A stretch of 64,000 nt of DNA from Pseudophaeomoniella oleicola (Eukaryota > Ascomycota > Eurotiomycetes > Phaeomoniellales > Phaeomoniellaceae), in assembly GCA_003868215.1 (NCBI GenBank), contig QWDQ01000044.1:62001-126000 (forward strand), in the 5' to 3' direction. Shown here piece by piece: positions 32,045 through 43,077 of the stretch. The position numbers were made by a program, and so were the translations under genes. The number at the start of each line of letters is the position of its first letter. Position 1 is the stretch's first letter. Below the pieces are notes generated by a model, which had not been told where the DNA came from, made no database searches, and was given only the letters and a program-made list of their open reading frames with translations.

Positions 32045-33859
32045 CTATCCCTTCATTGGTTCCTCCGCCACATAGTGCAGATAAGCTCCGAGCAGCTTGA
32101 TGCCCTCAATGTAATTCCGTTTGTCCAGCTTCTCATTGATCGAATGAGCACCATCCGTTGAACTTCCCATAGGCAACAAGAGTACGTTTTTGCCTGTGGC
32201 TTCCTCAAAGGTCAATGTGACAGGAATACTAGAAGACAGTCAGCCACTGGTCACTTCAACGATCAGCCTCGCTTACCTTCCACCTTCGCGTGTCATATCG
32301 GGCTCGACACCAAATACCTGCTGAACAGCTTTGCTGGCAGCGGTGAAGTTCCAATGTGTTGGACTAGCTTTCCACCATCTTCCGTCATGGATCAATTGGA
32401 CGTCAAGCGTATTCTTACTGCCTAGCTTCGCAAATTCCTCTTTGATGTACTTGTAAACAAGATCGGTTACTTCCTGACTATCCATGTCTGGCACAGTCCT
32501 GATGGAGAACTTTCCTGTGACCTTAGCAGGAATCACGGTCTTCGCGCCTGGAGCGGAAAAGGCTCCTTCGATACCGTGGAGTGATAGTGACGGATATCTC
32601 CATCTGGCCATCAATGTCGGTTCTTTTTCTTCGAAAATTGTTGTCTTACTTCCCAAAGACTCGTGCAAATCTTCCATCTTGAATGCAATCTTCCCATACA
32701 ATTCCTTCTCATCTTCTGTCACAGGAGCGACAAGCTCATTGAGACCCGGAATCAGAATTTTGCCGTTCGTGTCAACGAGTTTAGCCATGACTCGGACGAG
32801 ATCGGTCATCGGCTCCTGTGCTGTTCCACCAAATACACCGCTGTGCAGATCCGCTCCTGGGCCTGAGACAGAAATGCCATAGTAATTACATCCGCGGAGA
32901 CCGTAGGTTAAACAAGGCTTCTCGGTTCCGAGCCAGTAGTTGTCAGAAATGCATACAGCATCTGTGTCAGCGAAGAACTTTTTAGCTTCCGCCTTGATGA
33001 AATCATCAAGGCCCTCAGAACCATACTCTTCCATGCCCTCAAAGCAGCAGAGAAGGTTAACAGGGAAATCAACACCAGCTTTCTTGTGGGCTTCAATAAC
33101 GTTCAACCATCCTAGCACTGGCCCCTTATCGTCTGTTGAACCACGTCCGAACATCCGATCCTTGTCATCGATGGTAAGATCGAAAGGTTCCGTTGCCCAT
33201 CCATCTGATTTAAGCGCCGGTTGCACATCGTAATGACCATATACAAGGATCGTCCTCTTGTTCTTATCATTCCCATATCTTGCGACTACTACAGGTGGTA
33301 GGTCCAGATGTTCCTTGCCAGGCTGTTTGCCTAGAGGGCGCTTTTCGACGTGAGCCCCGAGCGCCTCGAGTTCTGATGCAAGGAAGTTACCCATCTATTC
33401 GCAGCATATTAGTCTTATTCCCAGGTGCTTGTATTGGCAACCCATACTTTGATGACCTCTGACCGCTTGCCATCTTCGGCGGAGATTGAGGGTATCGCAA
33501 CAGCTTTACGAAGTCCTAGTTGTCATTGTGAGAAGTCGCATACGAGGAGTGTCAATGTGGATGCGACTCACGATCTATGAAATGACTCGACAGGGTATCA
33601 ACCCTATGGCAGCTGTTAACATCTATAATGTCAAATAGCAACAAGATACTCACTCCTTGAAGAATGGTTCCAATTGAGGAGCCATTTTGGAATCGGTGAT
33701 GTACTGATAGTACCCAAGCGGCCTGGATGTACTGAATGGTCTTGCGTGAGATGACAAGACAGGCTTTGCAACTGGCCCAACGTGCTTTTGGAATGCTCGG
33801 GAGGAGTGTGGTGGCTTGAAGATGTACCTGAAGATGTTACTCTGGCGGGGGAGGGGCAT
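32045..33859 (-). CDS. DUG1: Cys-Gly metallodipeptidase Dug1 (M20 family)
   Basis: Exons 33685-33654 (from the inner ATG), 33603-33572, 33515-33448, 33394-32277 and 32228-32045 sum to 478 codons, 477 aa, matching yeast Dug1 (481 aa). It hydrolyses Cys-Gly and is part of cytosolic glutathione breakdown with Dug2/Dug3. The di-metal M20 site is visible: VYGHYDVQP (His near 98), the STDDKGP region (132-133) and [10 protein letters not shown] (Glu-Glu 166-167). The dimerisation lid follows with DLHSGVFGG, and the C-terminal [18 protein letters not shown] is formed across the last intron. Two exons are only 32 nt. An in-frame ATG at 33859 adds 58 residues, Arg/Ser-rich with [11 protein letters not shown], which look like a mitochondrial presequence; its context is weak and the inner ATG is strong. 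Confidence 0.95.
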
Positions 33860-34300
33860 TGGGGACTTGGTAGATGTTGTAATTACAATCCTTTGGAGAT
33901 CCAGCTGCAGCTTATGCCGGTTAAAAGCGGCCTTTTCAGAGCTTCCTGTTTAGGGAAATTTTGGGGTTCGACGGAGTCAGCTTTTGGATGACTTGATCAA
34001 CGCCAATTACGCGACTGATGAGTACATACTAGATCGCGATAGACATAGTATAAAAAGATCAGACCTTGCAATAGAGTGTTTATCGTACATCCAGACTCTT
34101 GGTTCGTCTCAAGAAGTACTAATTACAAAGGCCGCAAGCTTGGTGTCTCCCAAGCCCTGAACAAAAACTAACATACATTACATATACACAAAGGCTGTGA
34201 CGTTAAACCGCTTAACGCCATCAGTGCGGGAATATCAATGCTTGGAAAACGTGTAGCAACGTCAATTGAAACAAGGTGACCCCATTCAGAAGTGTGGGCG
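33860..34300. other. Spacer between DUG1 and MRPL20
   Basis: About 0.44 kb holding the DUG1 promoter and the 3' UTR of the mitoribosomal gene, both minus strand. No further gene is seen. Confidence 0.4.
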
Positions 34301-34897
34301 TCAAGCATCTTTGGCCCAGGATTCTTTCCGTGCCTCACGTTCTTCACGAGCCTTCCTACGCTTGTCCCCCCAGCTAGCCTTGACTGCCTCCAGAACCTGC
34401 TTTTGTTGTTCCTTCTTGACTTCCGCTGCGCCCTCTGTGCAAAAGCTGACGAACAACGTTGAACAGTTGTATTTCTTTGCAAGCTTATTAACACTCCATT
34501 GCATTGGATCTGAAAATCGCAAACTCCTCATTTCGGATATTTCTGCTTGTGTGAGATGGTATTTCTTTTCATACGGCATCTTCAACGGCTCCGGTAGTGC
34601 CTTCGATTCAGGTGCAGCTGGGCGTAGCTTTCGGCGAGGATCATTTGGCGGTAGGAACAAAGTCGGTGTGTGATAGACTGAAGGCTGACTGGCAGGAGGG
34701 TTGTAGATGATGTGGTCATATTGCTCCGTCTTCGTCGGTAGGAACGAGGGATCTGGTTTGACGTTGAGTTGAGTTCTGGTCCTTTGATAGGTGGATTGAT
34801 TTCTTCGTGACACTGAGGTTTTAACAGCTGCAGAGCAGGCGCTGCATCGTAGTGGCTGACATGAACCCAAAGATCCCCCAAGCCTAACGACACCCAT
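34301..34897 (-). CDS. MRPL20: Mitochondrial large-subunit ribosomal protein mL58 (MRPL20)
   Basis: A 198-aa single-exon protein. It belongs to the fungal mitochondrial ribosomal large subunit (yeast YmL20, now mL58). The first 35 residues are rich in Arg, Ser and Ala with no acidic residue (QPLRCSACSAAVKTSVSRRN), a likely mitochondrial presequence. The central region has SVYHTPTLFLPPNDPRRKLR; the diagnostic block is YHLTQAEISEMRSLRFSDP and KLAKKYNCSTLFVSFCTEG, with the helix-turn-helix-like arrangement of the family. The C-terminus is a highly charged helix (DKRRKAREEREARKESW) suited to rRNA contact. It is divergent from the disordered protein at 35693, with about 0.8 kb between them. Confidence 0.88.
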   Translation of the reverse strand: MGVVRLGGSLGSCQPLRCSACSAAVKTSVSRRNQSTYQRTRTQLNVKPDPSFLPTKTEQYDHIIYNPPASQPSVYHTPTLFLPPNDPRRKLRPAAPESKALPEPLKMPYEKKYHLTQAEISEMRSLRFSDPMQWSVNKLAKKYNCSTLFVSFCTEGAAEVKKEQQKQVLEAVKASWGDKRRKAREEREARKESWAKDA

Positions 34898-35692
34898 CGT
34901 TCTTCTGTTGCAATGTTTGCCGGCGATGCTGAAAAGGACGAGTATGCGCTAGGATTGCTGTGAACACGTTGAGTTGGCGATTTCTTGATGACCTTCCTGC
35001 AAAGCTGCACCCACAAGATGATCCTGCGTAGAATGTCGCAATAATCCAGAACAGCTCCCTAGATTCCGAAGAAGTTGTACAGTACAGTCTCTCTGTGTTG
35101 TGCTCTGCTTGTCTTCGAGAAAGTCGATGTTATCCGCTACCGTTTATCTCCATGGATGTTCAAGTGTGAATTGCTTCGAATTTTCAGGGACCAAAGCAGA
35201 GGCCCAAAGCGGAAGCTTAGACTGCGGTCCCCGAAACCAGATCAGCCCCCGCAATCAATGCCCAACTTGACTTCGGCTTCGGCTTCGTCACAGTGCCAAC
35301 TATTCGTGTCATTCTCAATGTTTTCTCTTCAGCGAAATTGATTACCATCACCGCGACTTTGGTCTCCTAAATCACTCCACCATCCTCGTGCTATCAGACG
35401 TTCCCTCCTAGGAATTAATAAACTCTACGTCGACATGCGAAACTTCTAAGCAATGGGAGATTCTACTTAAAGAACACCCCTCTCACATGTGTCAAACGAC
35501 ACTGGCAACCCCTGAAGCCCATTACCCCCGAAAGCGCTTATGCGACACGAGCGTCCTCACAATCAGCGATCCAGAGTCCGATATCAGTACAGGCCTCAAT
35601 AAGCATCATTGCTTTCTGGATCTCACACAAGGCGTGAATCAACCGTGCTACAAATACGAACACCCCGCCGCTGTTTACTCACTTCCATCCCC
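34898..35692. promoter_or_regulatory. Divergent promoter MRPL20 / disordered protein
   Basis: A 795-bp spacer between divergent genes, containing both promoters. In-frame upstream codons precede the 35693 ATG but look like leader. No other feature is recognised. Confidence 0.4.
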
Positions 35693-36772
35693 ATGGCTGG
35701 CTTTGGCAAGATTGGCTCGAAGTTGAGCCAGGCACCCTCGATCCCACCGTTGACTGCTTCGCCCGCGTTGGGTGATGACAGTAAGATATCGTCGTTGATG
35801 AAAGATGATACAGCAACAGATAAGCCGACTCCATCATCTAGTGATGGGAAGCATGGCAAGAAGCGCTTCTGGAATCTAGGAAGGAAATCGCCCGAAGAGA
35901 AGCAGAAAACACAGCCTACGGCTACGGCGCCGACTATACCGCAGGTAGCTCCCCTCAGACCTGTGTCGCCTCTGCGGTCTTTGGATCGGCTTGGCTCCTC
36001 GTCACAGCGGAGTGTACCCCATTCGGCCGCTTCTCCAGGACTATCTGCCAGTCTTTCACCGCGACCACACTCTCCAGCCTCCTCACAGATCTTCGAAAGA
36101 AATGTTCAAGAGGAAGTCTTACCACCGCAAGCATCGCCCCAGATACCCTCCCATATCATCACCGAAAATCATATTCCACCGGTGCTTGAGGAGGCATCAG
36201 CAGCAATCACAGATACTAAACTTGACCCCGACACCGTTGAGATAGTCACATCTAATCTTCATCAACCTGCGGCACTTGCCGTCACCGGAACGCCAGCTGG
36301 TGAACTATCAATGGCCTCGTCGGTCGTTGAGGAACCAAGTGCTCCCCGCGAGATCGAGGAGGTAAGGTCCAACGTTGCATCCATCGACTCTGCCGATTTC
36401 AGACGTTTGAGCTTTGTCTCATTTGCAGACGTTGTCCATGCTGAGCAAGCCGCCGAATCTGGGGAATATGGTGCAATGCCCATTGCCGCATCGCAACGAT
36501 CAACATCGCCTGTTCGCTCTCCAGTCTCATCCCACGGCTTTGGGTCCAGCCCACCAACCAGTGTGTCGCCTCCTTTCAGACCTATTGATAGTTCGCCAGG
36601 CCAAGTTCCACACCAGACGAGCAGTCCGGGTCTCCAGGCCCAAAGCCCGCCGTTGGGAGGTGAACTCAACGTAGAGACCATGAGGCAGGCTCTTCGAAGG
36701 ACGGGAAGCGGTGATCTTAGCGGTGTGAGGAATACCATGCTCAGTGCGGGAGCCTTAGAAGAATCCGGCTAA
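35693..36772 (+). CDS. Ser/Pro-rich disordered hypothetical protein
   Basis: A 359-aa open frame from the ATG at 35693 (MAGFGKIGSKLSQAPSIPPL). An in-frame start at 35609 would add 28 residues, but the inner ATG opens a cleaner N-terminus. Composition is dominated by Ser, Pro, Ala and Thr with many SP/TP pairs (possible proline-directed kinase sites). A basic-aromatic patch KKRFWNLGRKSPEEKQ sits near residues 58-73. A short predicted helix NVETMRQALRRTGSGDLSGV closes the protein. There is no signal peptide, membrane segment or recognisable domain. The coding nature is supported by the long open frame and the conserved-looking patches at both ends, in a genome where unbroken 360-codon frames are rare outside genes. 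Function unknown. Confidence 0.7.
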   Translation: MAGFGKIGSKLSQAPSIPPLTASPALGDDSKISSLMKDDTATDKPTPSSSDGKHGKKRFWNLGRKSPEEKQKTQPTATAPTIPQVAPLRPVSPLRSLDRLGSSSQRSVPHSAASPGLSASLSPRPHSPASSQIFERNVQEEVLPPQASPQIPSHIITENHIPPVLEEASAAITDTKLDPDTVEIVTSNLHQPAALAVTGTPAGELSMASSVVEEPSAPREIEEVRSNVASIDSADFRRLSFVSFADVVHAEQAAESGEYGAMPIAASQRSTSPVRSPVSSHGFGSSPPTSVSPPFRPIDSSPGQVPHQTSSPGLQAQSPPLGGELNVETMRQALRRTGSGDLSGVRNTMLSAGALEESG

Positions 36773-38571
36773 AGCAATCGTACGGACAACACCTTGTGCT
36801 TGTTGCTTTCTACTTCTTGTCTGGTCATTATGGTGCTGTATCGGAAGAGTGGCTTTCTCCGGTTATGGATCTGCTGCATGACGGCATCAATCCTGAGTTT
36901 TGTCTAAGAGTGGCGCAATGCCCAGTGGTTTTCTTTTTCGTGCCTTGCTTTGGATACGGATGGCTCTCTGGCGCCCTTTTCTTTAAATTTGACGAGATAT
37001 CCACATACATGAGACTTACTTGAGCAATTGAGATGTTTATTTAACACTGTTTCATTCTGTCTGCATTTGGCAAGTGACTCTTCACCTACAGATCGTGGCC
37101 GCCCATGTCACGGTGATGGGCTATTGTGGAGTCACGGCGAGCGTTGGCTGCTCAGCATGTCCAATTCATCGGCTGCAACACAGCTAGCATCAGAAATGTA
37201 AACCACTGCTTCTAAATGGACCTATCTAGTGTTTCTTTGACGGAGGGTCGACAGGCCGTCGGAGCCGTGCCTTCGAGTATTTCAATGAGCAATGCCTGAC
37301 AGAATCACGGACATGTATGATCATGCGAGGTAACCCCAAGCTCGTTGTATCCGGGTATTTGGCAAGTGAATGATGATAAAAATAGGAACTTCGATTCGGT
37401 CATTCTTGCTACCCGCTCAATGCTGATGATCAAACTCGTGGTTCATCCACGTTGTACCCAATCATCGAGGTTTAGCTCCGGTACATCTCTGGCTCGCTGG
37501 GCAACTTGGAACCCTTTGTAGTGGATCGATCGGAGTTGGCCAAAGCACTTAAGGCCACAGCTGTTGGATATCACTGGAATTGTACGTAGTAGAGCAGAAA
37601 TGGCTACCTTCAGATCGTCGTCAAGATCTGAGTCCTAGTAGGTTTGGACAATGCCAGAGTTTGCAGGATTGCACTGAAAACCGGTGGCGTATGATGACTG
37701 CGGATGCACTAAGGCCGATGTCTTGAGATGTCGTGCGGTGCAACGAGGAGTTCTAAATCTTGCTTACCGAATCTAGCATCGTCCATAGAAGGATCATCGT
37801 GGCCCAGACGGCAGAGATATTACCATGTTATGCAAAGGATCTTGACGGTTCCCCTTTGACGTCGATGTCGGACGAAGAGTTGAGGGAGCGGAGTGGTGTC
37901 CCAATGCCGCTTTTCCTGATTGGGCGTAATCTGCGACAACATCTCAAACCTCATCCGCCGCATCTTGCTTCAACTTCTGTCTCCGCTTAGCACCGTCCAT
38001 CGGTCACTGTCTCTTCCGTCGCCCAACAAGAACATGACAGAATCACGATGGATACGCCAAGTTGAATCTTCAGGCTGGTGTCCGGAGAGCCAGACCTGTT
38101 GGGGAATCACTGGTAGCGCCGCAACAACTTCCCCCGGTCGTGGATCTTGCTTCTCCCTGCCTTGATCGACTCTACTCCTGGCCTACATCGTAGTACATCG
38201 ATGAGACATTATTCAAACCGTGCGATGAAACGGTCCATCGCATATCCCCATGCAAAGTCCTGGTGCAATGTATCCCCAATCCCCCAATGAGGACACTGCC
38301 AAGAAGTGTTCAAAAGGCCGTCATGGCCCGTCCATCTGGACTTCCTTTTCACTCTTCATTCATAACAGTCGATATCTTCATCTCTGGGGTTTCTCTCCTT
38401 ATCAATTCCCTTCTACTCATTCTTTATACCACGGACACGTTGATCGTGCTTCCTATATCTAATTCTTTTCATCCTTTCCTGCTAGTCAGGTCTTCCGTTC
38501 TTTGTCAGACCTACGCTATTGATAATCTTGTCCGTTCTTTCACTTGAAAATACCCCACGAAATCAATCAAA
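36773..38571. other. Intergenic, no gene recognised
   Basis: A 1.8-kb spacer between two plus-strand genes. It should contain the promoter of the secreted-protein gene; the last 200 bases are pyrimidine-rich. One copy of the motif TCTGGCTCGCTGGGCA, also present near 46694, lies around 37488-37503. Frames of up to 94 codons near 38263-38547 are short and hydrophobic without family resemblance. Confidence 0.5.
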
Positions 38572-39790
38572 ATGAAGTTCTCTACAGCAGCATATCTTCT
38601 TGTTTTGTCGGCAGGTCTTTTGGAAGGAGTAGTCGCTCAAGGGTTTGGTGGTGCGAACGGCTTCAAGGAAAGCAAGGGCAAAGGCAACGATGACAATTCT
38701 GCTGCTTCATCTGCTGCTTCATCATCTGCAACTTCTACCTCAAGTAACGGACAAGGTGGTGGCAGTGATGACTCGAGCCTCGCACTTAGCCAAGATGCCG
38801 TTCAGACTGCTTCAGCATCAATTGGTAATGTCAACGTTACTGCTGGAGAAGCAGATTCAGAAACGTATGTCTTACCATATTTGCTGTGTTTTCATGAAGC
38901 TAACGACCTTGAAGCTCAACCAACAATTTTATCAACACCTGTGCAGGCAAGACTCTTACGAACGGTCTTCAAACAACCAGCGGATCTTGCAACGGTATTC
39001 GTAAGTCCTCGATGTTCACAAGATCTCCTTTCAGCTGCTGACTGCCCTTCCTCATCAGCCATGGGAGATATCCCGTCGACACAAAACATGGTTTCAACTA
39101 TCATTACCAACCCTAAGTCCGGTGATACTATTCCAGCAAACAGCGACTTCACATTCGAAGCTCAAACCAGTGGGCTGGCGGCTGGCACTTTCACTAACGC
39201 CAAGACTACATACTACTCTGCACCACAACGTCTAGACGGCAGCGGTAAAATCATTGGTCACTTGCATTTTACTGCTCAAGCTATGGATGATATCAATCCG
39301 TCTACTGCACCAGACCCAAACACCTTTGCCTTCTTCAAGGGTGTTGATGACGCTGGAAACGGTCAAGGTCTACTTTCCGCAAAGGTCGCCGGTGGTCTCC
39401 CAGCAGGCAGCTACCGAGTTTGCACGATGTCCTCGTCCTCCAACCATCAACCCGTGATTATGCCTGTAAGCATTAGCCTGATAACACTTCGTTGTGTTCC
39501 ATGACTTTCTAATCACACTTTCCTAGATTGCCCAACGTGGAGCTCAAGATGATTGCACCAAATTCCAAGTCTCCGATTCCGCAGGTGGTTCCGGTGACAA
39601 CGGCGCCAACAACGACGCAGCAGCCGCATCAGGATCAGCAGCTAGCAGTGCCACAGCATCCGCCTCAAGTTCCGCAGCTTCAACGGCCACTAACAACAAT
39701 CAGAACCAGGGCGGTTTCGGTGGCAGAGGTAGAGGGGGTCGAGGTCGTGGTGGTAAGGGACGTTTCGCTCGACGAAAGTTCGTCTCTTAG
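38572..39790 (+). CDS. Secreted protein with conserved fungal domain and Gly/Arg-rich tail
   Basis: Exons 38572-38864, 38915-39000, 39059-39465 and 39527-39790 sum to 350 codons, 349 aa. A clear signal peptide (MKFSTAAYLLVLSAGLLEGV, cut after VVAQ) is followed by a Ser/Ala/Gly linker. The domain runs from about 98 to 285 with NFINTCAGKTLTNG, the MGDIPSTQNMVS stretch, IIGHLHFTAQAMDD, AFFKGVDDAGNGQGLLSAKV, AGSYRVCTMSSSSNHQPV and IAQRGAQDDC. Four cysteines could form two disulphides. I know this family from many fungi, where it is often misnamed a ribosomal protein S17; it is secreted and of unknown function. The end is unusual: after a Ser/Ala linker come GGFGGRGRGGRGRGG and RFARRK. There is no GPI signal. 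Confidence 0.85.
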
Positions 39791-40490
39791 GATGTACTAG
39801 CTATTGGATCACCTCCAGTGATGATTGACATCGAGGGACGGAGGGAAGATAAATGAATAGACGGATAGGAGAGAGAGCGAGAGAGAGATTGGGGGCCAGG
39901 CGAACCCAATGGGCAATGGAAGCAGGATCTGATCTGGTCTTGATCTGATTTGATTTTTATAAAACACGGTATAGTATAGTAAAGTATGGTACGGTCTGGT
40001 CTGGTCTGGTCTGGTCTGGTATGAAATGATATTGCATGAAACTTTTCTACAATAAATTACCTACCTAGTCCATGTTGTCTTTTCATTCTACGATGATTGC
40101 ACGACAACTTGATCATCGGACCATACCTGCCTGTGTAGTAAGGTGTGTGTATGTATATACTTGCCTAATGGAGGAATCATCTAGGCTTGTTGTTAAGTTA
40201 GACAACGAATCGGACATCTTATTTTATATCCTATGTTTCCCATTCCGGTATCTAGCCATGCAGGTCGTGGCCTACCTACCCAAGATAGTTAATATCAGAT
40301 CTGTAATTAACATGGATTTTATCATTATTAGTAGTAGTAGCAAAAAAGACTATACAAGTTTTTTATGTACGATATGAATCTATTATACATATATCTATTA
40401 TACATATATACTTCATACGTAGCTAGCTAGCTATTTCCAAATGTACAGAATTACAAAAGGGACGACGACGACGATGATGATCGTAGGTAT
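39791..40490. other. Convergent 3' region with (GGTCT)n repeat
   Basis: About 0.7 kb between the 3' ends of the secreted-protein gene (+) and the GT31 gene (-). It holds a (GGTCT)n run at 39993-40020 and AT-rich sequence with TACATATA repeats near 40385-40410. No gene is seen. Confidence 0.5.
39993..40020. repeat. (GGTCT)n pentanucleotide repeat
   Basis: Five to six tandem copies of a GGTCT unit, seen directly, in the 3' flank of the secreted-protein gene, preceded by TATAGTATAGTAAAGTATGGTACGG-like near repeats. Confidence 0.85.
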
Positions 40491-42311
40491 TCAAGGGTTA
40501 GGATCAGGACGGAGCCAGATTATTTCGATCAGGCTTTCGATGTCCGCAGGGTGTGGAGGGTTGGGGTTGTCGTCGTTATTGTCGGTTGTAGTAGTAGTGG
40601 TAGTGGTAGCTTTTGTATCATCATCATCATCTCTTTCTTCTTTCTTGTCTTCGCCCTCCTCTTTATGTTCCTCTTCCTCGATAACAGCTTCGTGAGTGCT
40701 CGCGTAATCGGCCCAGTAGAACTGCCTGATCTCGCCGTTTTCGCCCTTCCGCGCCTCCTTCATGCGCCACCTCGTCACGTCGACGAGACCGGCGGAGACG
40801 AGGCTGCTGACTTTCGGTCGAGTCGGCCCATGGGAGTCGATGAAGTATTTCGCTTCGTCCCACCACGTGTATTCGACTTTCATCATGTCGAGCGGGTCGT
40901 CTTCGTGCAGGGCGCTGATGTCGGGAACGCGGTAGCGGACGATGCTGTATCCGTTGGTGAGGACGTACCACTCGCGGCCGACGCGACCTTGGGCATCTGT
41001 GAATTCGGTCTCGTTGAATTTCCAGCGGCGTAACAGGCTCTTTATTCCGGCGTTCTCCACCACGCTGGCGCTCTGTCTTGCGTGTTCGGGTCCATCGAAC
41101 CACCCCGTGCTCACCCAATGATGCCAAGACCAGAACTTGAGACCGCCCTCAAAGATCCCTTCGGCCGGTCCGGCAAGATCCCATTGCTTGATTTCAGGCC
41201 AGACTGTGTAATTGGAAAGCACCCCCGGACCTGTTTCGTAGTACCCCGGAAGGTGCCGTTCCGCAATTTGGGCACAGAGGAAGATTCGGTGATCTCCACC
41301 AAGAGGATCGATTACTGGTGAATACTCGGCAAGACATTCATCAAAATGTTGACTAATCTGTTGGACAGTGTAGGCAGAAAGGATGACACCGCCGCCGCCG
41401 TGCGGCCAGCGACCGTGGAGGGAAGTCTGAAGGGCGGAATCCGAGGGACATCCGATGTAGTGAGGTTCATTAGGAGAGAGGTGGGAAAGGCGCTCGGCAA
41501 TGAGAGGAAGGGTATTCGGAAGGTATGTATCGTCATCCAGAAAAATGAACCAGGAGTGGGTTGATGTGTGCTCAGCAAAGATATTGACTAGAGAAGAGTA
41601 TTCGGCCGTATATGGGAGGTCGGAAGGGTGGAGGGTGACATTGAAGCCAAGGGACTGCAATTCCGTCTCAGCGGAGGAGATAGTGTCAGGAGATTCTGGC
41701 CCAACAAGAGCAACAGCGGACGCATAGGGACCCGTCGTGGAAAGGATGGTGGGGAGGAATCGATGAAGACGCTCGATCTGGCTGGCGTAACCGATGAGAA
41801 TATTAGACTCGGTCTTTCGCATACTCGGCGGGTTAGGGTGGACTCCAAGGGGTACGACGTTGCAAGAAGGGAGGTTCCCGGCGTCTGGTGAAGGGAGGAA
41901 GGGACTGAGGAAGGGGGTCGACTCCATGTCCGTGAGTCTCGATTCTTTGAGATCGGGAATGAACTGAGGCCGAACCACTACACGAGCATATTCATGAACC
42001 GACTCTCTGAAATGATATTCTTCTGCTGGTAATGTCGGACACTGAAGTTTCGACCCCGACTCGTCTCCTCCACCCTCGACATGGTCCTCATGATCGCCGG
42101 TACCATTCGTTACCGTCTCGGGATCCTTGGCTGCACTGCCTCTGAGATGCTCCCAAAAAGGACTCGACAGTTCCCATACTCTAGTCCTTGAACCGTCAAC
42201 GGACAGCAAGGTTACGGAGGCCAAAATCACTAGAAATGCAGCAGCCGTGATCCATCGGAGACGAGAGACAGATGGCATCAAGGCCATGATCAATCCTTGT
42301 ATTCGTGACAA
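40491..42311 (-). CDS. GT31-like (fringe-type) type II Golgi glycosyltransferase
   Basis: A 606-aa single-exon protein. A short cytoplasmic N-terminus is followed by one membrane segment at about 20-38 (ITAAAFLVILASVTLLSV), giving type II topology with a lumenal catalytic domain. The domain has WFIFLDDDTYLPNT with the metal-binding DDD at 259-261, then YIGCPSD, HGGGGVILSAYTVQQI, and GGDHRIFLCAQ, as in fringe-like glycosyltransferases of fungi. It ends with a domain that includes FWSWHHWVSTGWFDGP and a C-terminal tail (about 545-600) of Glu/Asp/Lys repeats followed by a Thr run. A shorter in-frame start (MALMPSV) at residue 9 is possible. Donor and acceptor are unknown; cell-wall or glycoprotein glycosylation is inferred. 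Confidence 0.8.
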   Translation of the reverse strand: MSRIQGLIMALMPSVSRLRWITAAAFLVILASVTLLSVDGSRTRVWELSSPFWEHLRGSAAKDPETVTNGTGDHEDHVEGGGDESGSKLQCPTLPAEEYHFRESVHEYARVVVRPQFIPDLKESRLTDMESTPFLSPFLPSPDAGNLPSCNVVPLGVHPNPPSMRKTESNILIGYASQIERLHRFLPTILSTTGPYASAVALVGPESPDTISSAETELQSLGFNVTLHPSDLPYTAEYSSLVNIFAEHTSTHSWFIFLDDDTYLPNTLPLIAERLSHLSPNEPHYIGCPSDSALQTSLHGRWPHGGGGVILSAYTVQQISQHFDECLAEYSPVIDPLGGDHRIFLCAQIAERHLPGYYETGPGVLSNYTVWPEIKQWDLAGPAEGIFEGGLKFWSWHHWVSTGWFDGPEHARQSASVVENAGIKSLLRRWKFNETEFTDAQGRVGREWYVLTNGYSIVRYRVPDISALHEDDPLDMMKVEYTWWDEAKYFIDSHGPTRPKVSSLVSAGLVDVTRWRMKEARKGENGEIRQFYWADYASTHEAVIEEEEHKEEGEDKKEERDDDDDTKATTTTTTTTDNNDDNPNPPHPADIESLIEIIWLRPDPNP

Positions 42312-43077
42312 GATGATCCGATAGGTGGAAGTGGATACCTCAGGTAGATTCCTGACCGCACGTGAGAGTTCCGCTTCTCATTTAACATCCGTAAATAAGA
42401 GGCAGACAACTAGAACTAGATATGTCGAATCATGATTCTAGTCTCTTTCCATACGATGTGTGCGATGAGCGAATGTACACTTCTAAAGAGGAAAAGAGAA
42501 ATAGGGGAAGAAAAGCAGAGGGAAAAAGCCGCCAAGGTTGAAATGGATGATGTCGCCTCCAATCTCGACTAGCGAGCCATCGGATGACTCAGCAGATGGA
42601 CTACCTTCTCACTCTTTCTATCTCTCTCTCTCTCTCTCTCCTTTTCTTACTACGTAGTATAAGTTATATATTACAGCGTTGTATCTTCTCTTTCTTCGCA
42701 GCCCTGATCATCATGGTGAAACTGCGATGACGACGCAATATGTGGGATTGTCGAATACAGCAGTTGATCAGCTACAGTAACTAATTGGCAGTTGACATGT
42801 GTAATGGAAAATCGGGTCATGAACGCGCAACGTCTACCTCAAAAGTAAACCAGATCGTCTGTCCTGTCGATATCCATTCTTTGGTCAAAGAATGGTCGCA
42901 ACGATCAGCCCTCTTTAGCCGTCTTTGCTCGCTCATCGCTACTTACAACTTATGCAGCAGGTAATTGACTGTAACTCAAGTATTGATGAAACATCTCCGT
43001 CCTGATCAAGCACCGATGGTCATCATAACGACCCTCATCCCACAACTGATATTGCCTGCCATTGTCTCATTGTTCCA
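42312..43077. other. Spacer upstream of the GT31 gene
   Basis: About 0.77 kb holding the GT31 promoter and the kinase 3' UTR. It contains a (TC)n run at about 42620-42641, a TACTACGTAGTA palindrome at 42648-42659 and a TGACTCA heptamer near 42585. No gene is seen. Confidence 0.5.
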
